Of a DNA stretch of 64,000 bases, positions 42,702 to 52,198 are shown piece by piece. Positions within the stretch are counted from its first letter, which is position 1, and each line of letters starts with the position of its first letter. Source of the stretch: Microbacterium terregens (lineage in GTDB: Bacteria > Pseudomonadota > Alphaproteobacteria > Sphingomonadales > Sphingomonadaceae); assembly GCF_027922045.1 (NCBI RefSeq), contig NZ_BSEX01000009.1:124001-188000 (forward strand), written 5' to 3'. The position numbers and the translations under genes were made by a program. The notes under the pieces were generated by a model. That model ran no database searches. It saw only the letters and a program-made list of their open reading frames with translations, and had not been told where the DNA came from.

Positions 42702-44330
42702 TTGGAATCAGTAACGATCGTTCTTGTGCTGCTGCTGGCAGTGGTGGTCAGCGGTGCCGTCTCGCGGATGGTGCCCTTCGCGGTACCGGCGCCGCTGGTC
42801 CAGATCGCGCTCGGCGCGGCGATCGGGCTGGCGGGCGATTGGCGGGTCGCACTGGATCCGGAACTGTTCTTCTTCCTGTTCCTGCCACCGCTGCTGTTCC
42901 TGGATGGCTGGCGCATCCCCAAGGACGAATTGTTTAAGGATCTGCCGACCGTGGTCGAGCTGGCGCTTGGCCTGGTCGTGATCACGGTGCTCGGAATGGG
43001 GCTGTTCATCCACTGGATGATCCCCGCCATGCCGCTCGCGGTCGCCTTCGCGCTCGCAGCCGTCGTGTCGCCGACCGATCCGATCGCGGTCTCCGCCATC
43101 GCCGCGCGCGTGCCGATCCCCAAGCGGATGATGCACATCCTGGAGGGGGAGTCGCTGCTCAACGACGCGTCGGGCCTGGTGTGCCTGCGCTTCGCCATCG
43201 CCGCAGCGCTCACCGGCACCTTCTCTGCCTCCAGCGCTGCGCTCAACTTCCTCTGGGTGGCGTTCGGCGGGCTCGCGATCGGTGTTGCCGTCACCATGGC
43301 CGTGACCTGGGCCAAGTATCGCGTGTCCAGGCGCTTCGGCGAGGAGATCGGCTCGCAGATCCTGGTCAGCCTGCTGATCCCGTTCGGCTCCTACCTGCTG
43401 GCGGAGCATTTCCACTGTTCCGGCATCCTGGCGGCCGTCGCTGCCGGTGTGACGATGAGCTTTGCCGAAATCTCGCGGCAGGCGCTCCCCGCCACGCGCG
43501 TTCGTCGCAATTCCGTCTGGGACACGATCCAGTTCGCCGCCAACGGCATCATCTTCGTCCTCCTGGGCGAGCAGCTGCCGGCAATCCTCCACGGCGCGCG
43601 TGAGACGGTCGCGCTTACCGGCCACCAGAATGTCTGGTGGCTGGCCCTCTACGTGCTCGCGATCAACGTCGGGCTCGCCGCATTGCGGTTCGTGTGGGTG
43701 TGGATCTCCCTGCGCCTCACGCTGCTGCGCCGGGGCGACGCCGGGCAGAGCCCGGAGTGGCGGCTCGTCGCCGCCATGTCCTTTGCGGGAGTGCGCGGGG
43801 CGATCACCCTGGCGGGCGTGCTCACCCTGCCGCTGCTTGCTGCGAACGGAACGCCGTTCCCGGCACGGGACCTCGCCATCTTCCTTGCCGCAGGGGTGAT
43901 CGTCACCTCGCTGGTGGTCGCCAGCATCGGGCTTCCGCTGCTGCTGCGGGGCCTGAAGATGCCGGCGGACGCGTCCGTCCAGGCGGAGGAGGATGCCGCG
44001 CGCGTCGCCGCTGCGGAGGCTGCGATCCGCGAGATCGAGCGCGTCCAGCACGACCTAGCCGCCGGCCGCAGCGACGCCGATCTGTACGCGTCCGCCGGAG
44101 CCCGCATCATGGACCTCTACCGCGAGCGCATCGAGGCGCGCAGCCAGGAAGGGGAGGCGGCGGAGGCGGCGCGCCGCGAAGATGGCATCGAACGCGAACT
44201 GCGCCTCGCGGGTCTCAAGGCGGAACGCGCCGCCATCTTCCGCAGCGCACGCGAACGACGCATCGGCAGCGCCACGTCCAGCAAGCTGGTCCGCGAGCTC
44301 GACCTGCTGGAGGCGCGCTACCGGAGTTGA
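42702..44330 (+). CDS. Na+/H+ antiporter, CPA1/NhaP type
   Basis: 542 residues with about twelve helices and a charged cytoplasmic C-terminal tail of about 130 residues. The motifs LPPLLFLDGW, AAVVSPTDPIAVSAI (with the ion-site Asp), EGESLLNDASGLV and SFAGVRGAITLAGVL are diagnostic of CPA1 exchangers, which swap external H+ for internal Na+ or K+. The TTG at 42702 is preferred because GGAG precedes it by six bases. A TTG four codons earlier lacks a ribosome-binding site. Confidence 0.9.
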   Translation: MESVTIVLVLLLAVVVSGAVSRMVPFAVPAPLVQIALGAAIGLAGDWRVALDPELFFFLFLPPLLFLDGWRIPKDELFKDLPTVVELALGLVVITVLGMGLFIHWMIPAMPLAVAFALAAVVSPTDPIAVSAIAARVPIPKRMMHILEGESLLNDASGLVCLRFAIAAALTGTFSASSAALNFLWVAFGGLAIGVAVTMAVTWAKYRVSRRFGEEIGSQILVSLLIPFGSYLLAEHFHCSGILAAVAAGVTMSFAEISRQALPATRVRRNSVWDTIQFAANGIIFVLLGEQLPAILHGARETVALTGHQNVWWLALYVLAINVGLAALRFVWVWISLRLTLLRRGDAGQSPEWRLVAAMSFAGVRGAITLAGVLTLPLLAANGTPFPARDLAIFLAAGVIVTSLVVASIGLPLLLRGLKMPADASVQAEEDAARVAAAEAAIREIERVQHDLAAGRSDADLYASAGARIMDLYRERIEARSQEGEAAEAARREDGIERELRLAGLKAERAAIFRSARERRIGSATSSKLVRELDLLEARYRS

Positions 44331-44496
44331 GCGCCGGCGGCGTCCCGTGCCTGGCACCGCGCCAGCATCGCGACGCCGCTAAGCCTCGCGGTTCGCATCA
44401 TGAAGGGGATCATCCTGCCTCCGTCGTTCCGCTCGGAAGCATGGACGTGAGATGTCAGGGGTGCTCTGACGTCGTGCAGCCTTGCGCTGCAGAAGA

Positions 44497-44570
44497 TGGA
44501 GGCCCGACCGGGAATCGAACCCGGGTGCAAGGATTTGCAGTCCTCTGCGTCACCACTCCGCCATCGGGCC
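44497..44570 (-). tRNA. tRNA-Cys (anticodon GCA)
   Basis: The minus strand folds as a complete cloverleaf: acceptor GGCCCGA / TCGGGCC, anticodon stem GAGGA / TCCTT around loop CTGCAAA (anticodon GCA), T-arm CCGGG-TTCGATT-CCCGG, and an encoded 3' CCA. Upstream on the minus strand, TTGACC at 44612-44617 could be a -35 element, though the -10 hexamer at 17-bp spacing (CAAGTG) is poor. Downstream a small GCAGC / GCTGC hairpin lacks a T-run. Confidence 0.97.
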
Positions 44571-44752
44571 TCGACGTCGGGAGGCGGGCACTTGCTCGGT
44601 TTTCGCCCCGCGGTCAACCAGGTTTCCGCCCTCGCTCCACTGTGGGCCAGAAAATGGCGGCGGTCGCTTGGCGGCATCGCGCGTGCGAAGTACATAGCAG
44701 CGTTCTCAACTAGTGTATTGCACGAATAATACAGACGTGCGACAGGAGCATC

Positions 44753-45418
44753 ATGGACGGTTCGGCAGATACCCTTCGGTTCGAGGAAATGCGCGCGGCG
44801 ATGGTGGCGAGCCAGCTTCGCACCAGCGCTGTCGACGACTCGCGGGTGGTCAAGGTGATGGGCGAGGTCCCGCGGGAGCGTTTCGTACCCGCCGCCGCAC
44901 GTCCGATCGCCTATTATGATCGCGACATCGCGCTGGGCAATGGCCGCGCCATGAACGCGCCGCTCGCCTCCGCGCGCCTCATCAACGAGGCGGAGATCGC
45001 CTCGACGGACCGGGTGCTGCTGATCGGTGCGGCGACGGGCTATGTCGCAGCGGTGATCGCGGAGCTCGCCGGCTCGGTGGTCGCGCTCGAGGAAGATGCG
45101 ACGCTCGCCGCCCAGGCGCGCGAGGCGCTTGCCGGCATGGCCAATGTCACGGTGGTCGAAGGGCCGCTGGTCGAGGGCTGGGCTGAGGGTGCGCCCTATG
45201 ACGCGATCGTGATCGACGGCGCCGTCGAGTTCGTGCCGGACGCGATCGTGCACCAGGCCAAGATCGACGGCCGGGTGACGACGGGCGTGATCGACCGGGG
45301 CGTCAGCCGGCTTGCGGCCGGGCGCCGCAGCGAAGGCGGCTTCGGCTTGGTCGATTTTGCGGATGTGGACTGTGTTGTGCTGCCGGGGTTCTCCAAACCG
45401 CCCACCTTCCAGTTCTAA
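44753..45418 (+). CDS. Protein-L-isoaspartate O-methyltransferase-like protein
   Basis: 221 residues, ATG preceded by AGGAGC. It has the PCMT layout: N-terminal MVASQLRTSAVDDSRVVKVMGEVPRERFVP, then VLLIGAATGYVAAVIAELAGSVVALEED as the SAM-binding region and YDAIVIDGAVE. The usual pre-motif SxP (in SQPYMVA) is NAP here, and the glycine-rich GxGSGY has become GAATGY. Repair of isoaspartyl residues is therefore uncertain. It lies directly before the tolC gene, an order seen in related alphaproteobacteria. Confidence 0.82.
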   Translation: MDGSADTLRFEEMRAAMVASQLRTSAVDDSRVVKVMGEVPRERFVPAAARPIAYYDRDIALGNGRAMNAPLASARLINEAEIASTDRVLLIGAATGYVAAVIAELAGSVVALEEDATLAAQAREALAGMANVTVVEGPLVEGWAEGAPYDAIVIDGAVEFVPDAIVHQAKIDGRVTTGVIDRGVSRLAAGRRSEGGFGLVDFADVDCVVLPGFSKPPTFQF

Positions 45419-45444
45419 AGCCGCGCAAAACCATGGGGGGGAGT

Positions 45445-47013
45445 ATGCGCGCGTTTCGTTGGATCGCCGGGGTCAGTCTCATTGCCTGTGCGGCATCGTC
45501 CGCCCAGGCGGAGACGCTGCGTGAGGCGCTGGTGCGCGCCTACAGCAGCAACCCGCAATTGACCGGGGAGCGCGCGAACCTGCGCGCCACCGACGAGGGG
45601 GTGCCGCTGGCGCGGGCCTCCGGCCTCCCGCAGTTGAGCGCCGACGGCTCCTATAGCGAGAACGTGCTCAACACGGCGAACAACAGCATCGCCCAGCCGC
45701 AGCGGACGGCGGCAGCGGGGGTCAACCTGTCGGTGCCGCTCTACAGCGGCGGCGCGGTGCGCAACTCGGTGCGTGCGGCCGAACGGCGGGTGGAGGCGGG
45801 GCGCGCGAACCTGCGCAGCGTCGAGGCGAACGTGTTCACCCAGGTGGTAGCCGCCTATAACGACGTGCTGCGGGACGAGGCGATCGTGCGCCTCAACCAG
45901 CAGAACCTCCGCGTGCTGGAGGTGAACCTCCAAGCCTCGCGCGATCGGTTCGAAGTCGGGGACCTGACCCGTACGGACGTCGCCCAGTCGGAGGCGCGGC
46001 TCGCCTCCGCTCAGTCGCAGCTCCGCAGTGCCGAGGCACAGCTGATCACCAGCCGCGAGAATTACGTCGAGGTGACGGGTGCCCCTCCCGGCATGCTGGC
46101 GCCCCCGCCCGAGCTGCCGAACCTGCCGGGGAACCCGCAGGGCGCGGTGTCGGTCGCCGTCGACAACAATCCCTCGCTCCAGGCCGCCCAGCGCGAGAGC
46201 GACGCCGCCGGCTTCGACGTTCGCGTCGCGCGCGCCAGCCGCCTCCCGCGGGTGGCCGCGGTGAGCGGCGGCAGCTATTCGACCGTTCTCAACTCGATCC
46301 CCGACATCAACGGCATCCGCATCTCGCCGGACGGTGCGTCCGTCACGGCCGGCCTGCAGCTGTCGGTACCGCTGTTCCAGGGTGGCGGCCCTGCCGCACA
46401 GGTCCGGCGCGCGCAGGCGGTGGAGAGCTCGGCGATCGAGCGGGTGACGCAGGTCGAGCGGGCAGTCGTTTCCGACGCGCGCTCCGCGTTCGCCGCCTGG
46501 CAATCGTCGTTGCGCGTAATCGAGTCCTCGGAAGTGCAGGTTTCCGCCAACCGCCTGTCGCTGGAGGGTGTCCGCGCCGAGAACAGCGTCGGCACGCGCA
46601 CCATCCTCGACATCCTCAACGCCGAGCAGGAGCTGCTCAACTCGCAGGTCCAGCTCGTGTCGGCGCGGCGCGACGCCTATGTCGCCGGCTTCGCGCTGCT
46701 CGCGGCGATGGGACGGGCCGAGGCGCAGGACTTGGGGCTGGACGGTGGCGCCCTGTATGACCCGACCACCAACTACAGCCGGGTGCGCAACCGCATCTGG
46801 GACTGGGACAGCGATCCGGCGCCCAAGCCCATCGCCACCACGACGGTCGGCACGCCCGCCCAGACGCCGGTCGTCACCCGCGAGCTGGAGCCGGAACTGC
46901 GGCACGACGTGAACCCCTATGGCATCACGGACGGCGCCGACGCCGCCAATCGTCGGGGTGGCGATGCAGCGACGCGCCCCGTTGACACCAATCGTGCAAA
47001 CCCCGACAGCTGA
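45445..47013 (+). CDS. TolC-family outer-membrane efflux/secretion channel
   Basis: 522 residues with a signal peptide (cleavage after AQA, about residue 25). It shows the internal repeat of the TolC fold: SLxVPLYSGGAVRNSVRAAE in the first half and LSVPLFQGGGPAAQVRRAQ in the second, with long coiled helices between. The trimer would form an outer-membrane channel with a periplasmic tunnel for type I secretion or RND pumps. A Pro/Thr-rich tail of about 90 residues extends past the conserved domain. The ATG four codons earlier is possible. No inner-membrane partner genes are adjacent. Confidence 0.9.
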   Translation: MRAFRWIAGVSLIACAASSAQAETLREALVRAYSSNPQLTGERANLRATDEGVPLARASGLPQLSADGSYSENVLNTANNSIAQPQRTAAAGVNLSVPLYSGGAVRNSVRAAERRVEAGRANLRSVEANVFTQVVAAYNDVLRDEAIVRLNQQNLRVLEVNLQASRDRFEVGDLTRTDVAQSEARLASAQSQLRSAEAQLITSRENYVEVTGAPPGMLAPPPELPNLPGNPQGAVSVAVDNNPSLQAAQRESDAAGFDVRVARASRLPRVAAVSGGSYSTVLNSIPDINGIRISPDGASVTAGLQLSVPLFQGGGPAAQVRRAQAVESSAIERVTQVERAVVSDARSAFAAWQSSLRVIESSEVQVSANRLSLEGVRAENSVGTRTILDILNAEQELLNSQVQLVSARRDAYVAGFALLAAMGRAEAQDLGLDGGALYDPTTNYSRVRNRIWDWDSDPAPKPIATTTVGTPAQTPVVTRELEPELRHDVNPYGITDGADAANRRGGDAATRPVDTNRANPDS

Positions 47014-47055
47014 TCGGTCAGGAAGACGGTAACCATGAGGTTCGCGGTGGGGGAC

Positions 47056-47502
47056 ATGAGTACCGAGACGTCGATGGAGGACATCCTCTCGTCGATCAAA
47101 CGGATCATCGCCGAGGAAGGCGACGGTCCCGTCTCGCGCGTCCGCAAGCCGGTTCGTACGCCAGCCCCGGTGTACGACGAGGACGACGAGGATGAGGTGC
47201 TGGAGCTGAAGGACGCCGTGAGCGATCCGCTGCCCCAGCGTTCCGCCGCCGCGCCGGCTGCGCCGGCTCCCGAGCCTGACCGAACGATCCTGTCCGACCG
47301 TGCTGCCGAGGCGAGCCGCGGTGCGCTCGAAGCGCTGTCGCGGATGGTGGTGAAGCCGGAAGCTCCGGGCGCGGATTCGCTCGAAGCCCTGGTGCGCGAG
47401 ATGCTGCGCCCGATGCTGCGCGACTGGCTCGATGCCAAGCTGCCCGCGATCGTCGAGACGATGGTCGCGCGCGAGATCGCCCGCATCAGCGGCCGCGAGT
47501 AA
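47056..47502 (+). CDS. popZ: PopZ-like polar organizing protein (DUF2497)
   Basis: 148 residues in three parts: the N-terminal partner-binding helix [15 protein letters not shown], an acidic/Pro-rich disordered middle ([22 protein letters not shown]), and the C-terminal oligomerisation helices [37 protein letters not shown]. PopZ forms a condensate at the pole that holds the chromosome origin and signalling proteins. It is shorter than Caulobacter PopZ (177 residues), mainly in the middle. The ATG at 47056 follows GGGGGAC; an ATG seven codons earlier is less likely. The order tolC-popZ-valS is shared with other alphaproteobacteria. Confidence 0.92.
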   Translation: MSTETSMEDILSSIKRIIAEEGDGPVSRVRKPVRTPAPVYDEDDEDEVLELKDAVSDPLPQRSAAAPAAPAPEPDRTILSDRAAEASRGALEALSRMVVKPEAPGADSLEALVREMLRPMLRDWLDAKLPAIVETMVAREIARISGRE

Positions 47503-47560
47503 GCCGCTCCCCGTGCGGGCGCGCTTGCGTCCGCGCGGTGGCTGCGCCATGCGCTCGGCC

Positions 47561-50239
47561 ATGACCGAGCTTGCAAAGACCTTCGATCCCGCCGCCATCG
47601 AGACGCGCTGGTACGCGCATTGGGAAGAGCAGGGGCTGTTCCGCCCCGAGCGGCCCGGTGCCGAGCCCTGGACGATCGTCAACCCGCCGCCCAACGTGAC
47701 GGGCAGCCTGCACATCGGCCACGCCCTCGACAACACGCTGCAGGACATCCTGGTCCGCCACGCGCGGTTGCAGGGCAAGGATGCGCGCTGGGTGGTCGGC
47801 ACCGACCACGCCGGCATCGCCACGCAGATGGTGGTCGAGCGCAACCTCGCCAAGGAGGGCGTCAAGCGCACCGACCTCGGCCGCGATGCGTTCGTGGACA
47901 AGGTGTGGGAGTGGAAGGCGGAGAGCGGTGGCGCCATCACCGGCCAGCTGCGCCGGCTGGGCTGCTCGATGGATTGGGCCAATGAGCGCTTCACCATGGA
48001 CGAGGGCTTCTCCAAGGCCGTCCTGAAGGTGTTCGTCCAGCTGCACCGGGACGGGCTGCTCTACCGCGACAAGCGGCTGGTGAATTGGGACCCGCATTTC
48101 GGCACCGCGATCAGCGACCTGGAGGTCGAGACCCGCGAAGTGCAGGGCAGCTTCTGGCATCTGCGCTACCCGCTCGCTGACGGATCGGGCGAGATCCGCG
48201 TCGCCACTACCCGGCCCGAGACGCTGCTCGCCGACATGGCGGTGGCGGTGCATCCGGAGGATCCCCGCTACACCGCGCTGATCGGCAAGCAGGTGCGCCT
48301 GCCGATCACCGGCCGGCTGGTGCCGATCGTCGGTGACGAGCATGCCGATCCGGCGCTCGGATCGGGCGCGGTCAAGATCACGCCGGGCCATGACTTCAAC
48401 GACTTCGAGGTCGGCCGGCGCGCCGGCATCGAGGCGCGCGACATGCTCAACATGCTCGATGCCAAGGCGCAAGTCACCCAGACCGCCGACGGGCTGATCC
48501 CGGCCGAGCTGCTCGGCCTCGACCGGTTCGAGGCGCGCAAGGCGATCGTCGCCCGGTTGAAGGAAGAGGGCTTCCTCGTCCCCCACGTCGACAAGGACGG
48601 CGGCGAGCACGACGCCGAGCCACGCACCATCCAGACGCCCTATGGCGACCGCTCGGGCGTGGTGATTGAGCCGTGGCTGACCGACCAATGGTACGTCGAC
48701 GCCAAGAAGCTCGCCCAGCCGGCGATCGAGGCGGTCCGCTCGGGCAAGACCCAGATCGTGCCCAAGAGCTGGGAAAAGACCTATTTCAACTGGATGGAGA
48801 ACATCCAGCCGTGGTGCGTCTCGCGCCAGCTGTGGTGGGGTCATCGCATCCCGGCGTGGTTTGCCGAAGACGGCCGCGTGTTCGTCGCCGAGACGGAGAA
48901 AGAGGCGCAGGCGGAAGCGGGCGAGGGCGTGGCGCTCACCCGCGACCCCGACGTGCTCGACACCTGGTTCTCCTCGGCGCTGTGGCCGTTCGCGACGCTC
49001 GGCTGGCCGGAGAACACCGACCCGACTTTGGGCGGGCGCTATTCCAACGACGTGCTGATCTCGGGCTTCGACATCCTGTTCTTCTGGGATGCGCGCATGA
49101 TGATGCAGGGGCTGCACTTCATGGGCGATGTGCCGTTCCGAAAGCTCTACCTGCACGGCTTGGTGCGCGCCGCGGACGGCGCCAAGATGTCCAAGTCCAA
49201 GGGCAATACCGTCGATCCGCTCGGCCTGATCGACCGCTATGGCGCGGACGCGCTGCGCTTCTTCATGGCGGCGATGGAAAGCCAGGGCCGCGACATCAAG
49301 ATGGATGAGAAGCGGGTCGAGGGCTATCGCAACTTCGCGACCAAGCTCTGGAACGCATCGCGCTTCGCCCAGGCCAACGGCATCACGGCCTCCACCACGC
49401 TGGAGCCGCCGGCAGCGACGCTTGCGGTCAACAAGTGGATCGTGGCGGAGACGGTCGCCTGCGTGCAGGCGGTCGACCTCGCCTTCGCCGACCTGCGCTT
49501 CGACGGCGCGGCCAATGCCATTTACCAGTTCGTGTGGAGCCGCTTCTGCGACTGGTATCTCGAGCTCATCAAGCCGGTGCTGCAAGGTGAGGGTGCCGAG
49601 GGCGCCGACGAGACCCGTGCGGTCGCGGGCTGGGTGCTCGATCAGATCCTGGTCATGCTCCACCCGTTCATGCCCTTCATCACCGAAGAGCTGTGGCATG
49701 CGATGGGCACCCGCTCGAACGACCTGATCGTCGCGCGCTGGCCGATCGCCGACGCGCGCGCGCTCGATCCGGCGGCGAGCCAGGAGATCGACTGGGTGAT
49801 CCGCCTGGTGAGCGAAGTGCGCGCCGCGCGTACCGAGCTCAACGTGCCGCCGGGCGCCCGCCTGCCGATCCACGTCCGCGATGCCTCGCCGCTGACGGCC
49901 GAGCGCTTGGCGGCCCAGGGGAATGTGCTCGCGCGCCTTGCCCGTGTCGACGTGGCGACCGGTGCGGTTCCCGCCGGCGGCGCGCTGCAGATCGTGGTGG
50001 ACGAGGCGACCTTCGTGCTGCCGCTGGAAGGCGTCGTCGACCTGGAGGCCGAGCGCGCCCGCCTCACCAAGGCGATCGCCGCGGCGGAGAAGGAGCGGGA
50101 CTCGCTTGCCGCGCGGCTCGACAACCCGAGCTTCGTGGGACGCGCCAAGCCGGAGGCGGTGGAAAAGGCCCGCGCCGACCACGCGGACAAGCAGGCGGAA
50201 GCAACCCGCCTCCAGGCGGCACTGGGCCGGCTCGGCTAA
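47561..50239 (+). CDS. valS: Valyl-tRNA synthetase
   Basis: 892 residues, class I synthetase. The HIGH motif appears in [21 protein letters not shown], the KMSKS loop in [13 protein letters not shown], and a CP1 editing domain between them that removes mischarged threonine. The C-terminal part ends in a coiled coil ([21 protein letters not shown]...) that binds tRNA. It attaches valine to tRNA-Val. The ATG matching the conserved [12 protein letters not shown] start is used; another ATG lies four codons upstream. Confidence 0.97.
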   Translation: MTELAKTFDPAAIETRWYAHWEEQGLFRPERPGAEPWTIVNPPPNVTGSLHIGHALDNTLQDILVRHARLQGKDARWVVGTDHAGIATQMVVERNLAKEGVKRTDLGRDAFVDKVWEWKAESGGAITGQLRRLGCSMDWANERFTMDEGFSKAVLKVFVQLHRDGLLYRDKRLVNWDPHFGTAISDLEVETREVQGSFWHLRYPLADGSGEIRVATTRPETLLADMAVAVHPEDPRYTALIGKQVRLPITGRLVPIVGDEHADPALGSGAVKITPGHDFNDFEVGRRAGIEARDMLNMLDAKAQVTQTADGLIPAELLGLDRFEARKAIVARLKEEGFLVPHVDKDGGEHDAEPRTIQTPYGDRSGVVIEPWLTDQWYVDAKKLAQPAIEAVRSGKTQIVPKSWEKTYFNWMENIQPWCVSRQLWWGHRIPAWFAEDGRVFVAETEKEAQAEAGEGVALTRDPDVLDTWFSSALWPFATLGWPENTDPTLGGRYSNDVLISGFDILFFWDARMMMQGLHFMGDVPFRKLYLHGLVRAADGAKMSKSKGNTVDPLGLIDRYGADALRFFMAAMESQGRDIKMDEKRVEGYRNFATKLWNASRFAQANGITASTTLEPPAATLAVNKWIVAETVACVQAVDLAFADLRFDGAANAIYQFVWSRFCDWYLELIKPVLQGEGAEGADETRAVAGWVLDQILVMLHPFMPFITEELWHAMGTRSNDLIVARWPIADARALDPAASQEIDWVIRLVSEVRAARTELNVPPGARLPIHVRDASPLTAERLAAQGNVLARLARVDVATGAVPAGGALQIVVDEATFVLPLEGVVDLEAERARLTKAIAAAEKERDSLAARLDNPSFVGRAKPEAVEKARADHADKQAEATRLQAALGRLG

Positions 50240-50288
50240 GGTCCCGCTGCGGGAGCAGGGCCACGGGCGTCAGCGCTCTTGGCCCTGC

Positions 50289-50372
50289 TCCCCTGCCTTT
50301 GCAGGAGCACTAGTCTTCAGCGGCGGGGGCAAACCTCCAAAAATCCCGTGCTCCAGCGAAAGCAGGAGCCCA
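50289..50372. repeat. Paired palindromic repeat, family A-like, copy 3 (diverged)
   Basis: CTCCCCTGCCTTTGCAGGAG followed by CAC, a variable centre, then GTGCTCCAGCGAAAGCAGGA and GCCC. The two arms have the same stems as other family A copies but face the opposite way, and the ATCCAGGGCCAAGCAG core is missing. It lies between valS and the alkaline phosphatase gene. Confidence 0.65.
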
Positions 50373-50406
50373 GAGCCGCAAGCACCGGACGTTGCGATAA
50401 ACAAAA

Positions 50407-50430
50407 GGGGCGGCCCCCTCAGGCCGCCCC
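50407..50430 (-). terminator. Rho-independent terminator of the alkaline phosphatase gene
   Basis: Stem GGGGCGGCC / GGCCGCCCC with a 6-base loop, six bases beyond the stop on the minus strand, followed on that strand by TTTTGTTT. A strong intrinsic terminator. Confidence 0.9.
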
Positions 50431-50436
50431 CTTCCG

Positions 50437-52113
50437 TTATCGCCGGCAGCTGTCGCCCGGCCCCGCGTCCAGATCGAGGCACCGTCCGTCGATCTCCCCC
50501 GCCGGCACCGGCAGGTGGATCAGCGCGGCGAGCGTCGGCAGGATGTCCACCGTCTCGACTCCCAGCGGCTGCTCGAACGGGGTCATCCCCTTGCGCCAGA
50601 ACAGCATCGGTACCCGCCGGTCATAGTCCCAGAAGCTGCCGTGCGAGGCGACCGTGGAACCCACCGGCAGCGGCACCGGCGTGACGCGGGGCTTCAGCGG
50701 CACCAGCAGGTCGCCCGAACGCTCCGGATCGAACGAGGCGCGCGCGCGCTCCAGCAGCGACCAGGTCTGCGGGTCGGTGTGGCCCGGCATCCGCGTCGCC
50801 AGCACCTGGGCGCGGGTGAAGACCGCCTCCACCTGCGGATTGGCGGAAAGCCGGGCGATCGCCTCGCGCTCCACCGCGGCGCGCTGCGCTGCGGTCAGCT
50901 TGATGTCGTACCAGATGTCGCCGTTCACGCCGCCCAGCAGCACCGGGCCTGCGATCCCCAGCTTCCGGCCGATCTCCTGCCCGATCACCTTCACGTCCAG
51001 CGTGCCGCCCTGGCGGGTCGCATCGGGCATGGCGTGGATGGCGTGGCGCTCGGCGATGTCCTGGCCGCCATGGTCGGCAGTCAGCACCACCTGATAATCG
51101 ACGCCGGTCGCGTCCAGCACCGCGAAGAAGTCGCCGAGCGAGCGGTCGAGCGACAGCATCTGCAGGCACATCTCGCTGCCTTCGGTGCCAAAGCCGTGGC
51201 CGACGTAGTCGGTGGCCGAAGCGCCGACCGAGATGATGTCGGTGGTCTCGCCCTGGCCGAGCTTCATGTCCTGGATCAGCCCGGCGGCAAGCGCCAGCAC
51301 GGCCCCGTCGAACTCGGGCGAGCGGCGGAAGGCGTTGGTGTCGCCCGCAGCCCGCTCGAACCGGCCGGTGCCGACCGTGCGGGTGCCGACCTGGATCGGC
51401 TGCGAACGCGCCTGGCACAGCGCCGGCAGCTCGAGCGCCGGCTGGGCCCGGGCGATCTGCGCGGCGACGGCGGCATTGGCCCGTTGGACCACGGCGGGCA
51501 TCGTGCGGCCGGCATAGGACACGAAGCCCTTGCCGCCCCACCACCACAGCTCGTCCACCTTGTGGCCGCCCATCATCACGGCCGCGCGATCCTTTCCGGC
51601 GACGGAGACGACGCGGGTGGCCGGATTGGCGTTCTTCATCCGCTCGCCCAGCGTCGGCACCTTCAGGTGGCGGTCCGACACCGTATAGTCGTCGGAGTTG
51701 CTGCCCGGCACGGTCTCGTCCTCGGCGCAATAGATCTTCTTGTCCGCGCGGGCCGCCTTCTGGTCGTACCAGTCATTGGCCATGATGCCGGTGCGATAGG
51801 GCCGCGAGCCCGTCAGGATCGTGGAGTGGCCGGGGCAGGTCTCGGTCGCGGCATGGCTCTGGTAGCCGGAGGGGAACACCGCCCCGTCCAGCAGCCGCGC
51901 AAAGCCGCCGGTGAAGCGATTGCGATATTCGGCAAAGAGGTTGGCGGAAAACTGGTCGACCGAGATCGCGACGATCAGCTTGGGGGGCGTGGTCGGCGCC
52001 GCAGCGGGGGCCGCTGGCGCCGCGGGGGCTTCCTGCGCGCGCAGCGGTGCCATCGCGGTGCTGCTGAGCAGGCCGGCCGCAATCAGCGACGCGAGCGGAC
52101 GAACAAGACGCAT
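50437..52113 (-). CDS. Alkaline phosphatase, PafA/SPAP type
   Basis: 558 residues with a signal peptide (cleavage after LRA, about residue 26). The nucleophile threonine lies in ATETCPGHSTILTG (residues 89-102). SVDQFSANLF gives the first metal aspartate, and ADHGGQDIAERHAIH the later metal ligands of the alkaline phosphatase superfamily. The layout closely follows the Sphingomonas phosphatase SPAP, a highly active monomeric periplasmic enzyme with a Thr nucleophile. It should release phosphate from monoesters at high pH in the periplasm. No Pho box was identified upstream. Confidence 0.92.
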   Translation of the reverse strand: MRLVRPLASLIAAGLLSSTAMAPLRAQEAPAAPAAPAAAPTTPPKLIVAISVDQFSANLFAEYRNRFTGGFARLLDGAVFPSGYQSHAATETCPGHSTILTGSRPYRTGIMANDWYDQKAARADKKIYCAEDETVPGSNSDDYTVSDRHLKVPTLGERMKNANPATRVVSVAGKDRAAVMMGGHKVDELWWWGGKGFVSYAGRTMPAVVQRANAAVAAQIARAQPALELPALCQARSQPIQVGTRTVGTGRFERAAGDTNAFRRSPEFDGAVLALAAGLIQDMKLGQGETTDIISVGASATDYVGHGFGTEGSEMCLQMLSLDRSLGDFFAVLDATGVDYQVVLTADHGGQDIAERHAIHAMPDATRQGGTLDVKVIGQEIGRKLGIAGPVLLGGVNGDIWYDIKLTAAQRAAVEREAIARLSANPQVEAVFTRAQVLATRMPGHTDPQTWSLLERARASFDPERSGDLLVPLKPRVTPVPLPVGSTVASHGSFWDYDRRVPMLFWRKGMTPFEQPLGVETVDILPTLAALIHLPVPAGEIDGRCLDLDAGPGDSCRR

Positions 52114-52198
52114 GAACTAAACTCCTGAGAATGGCAGGGGTGCATCCGGGATGGGACAGGGCTATCCCCGATCGCAGCCGATGCGGCAAGGAAGGTTG

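Noticed and set aside
44482..44697. A short open frame containing RPDRESNPG
   Set aside because: This peptide is the classic translation of the strand opposite a tRNA gene; the tRNA-Cys explains it.
45415..48015. A long open frame antisense to tolC, popZ and the valS start
   Set aside because: It crosses three convincing genes and its product is low-complexity Arg/Gly/His-rich.
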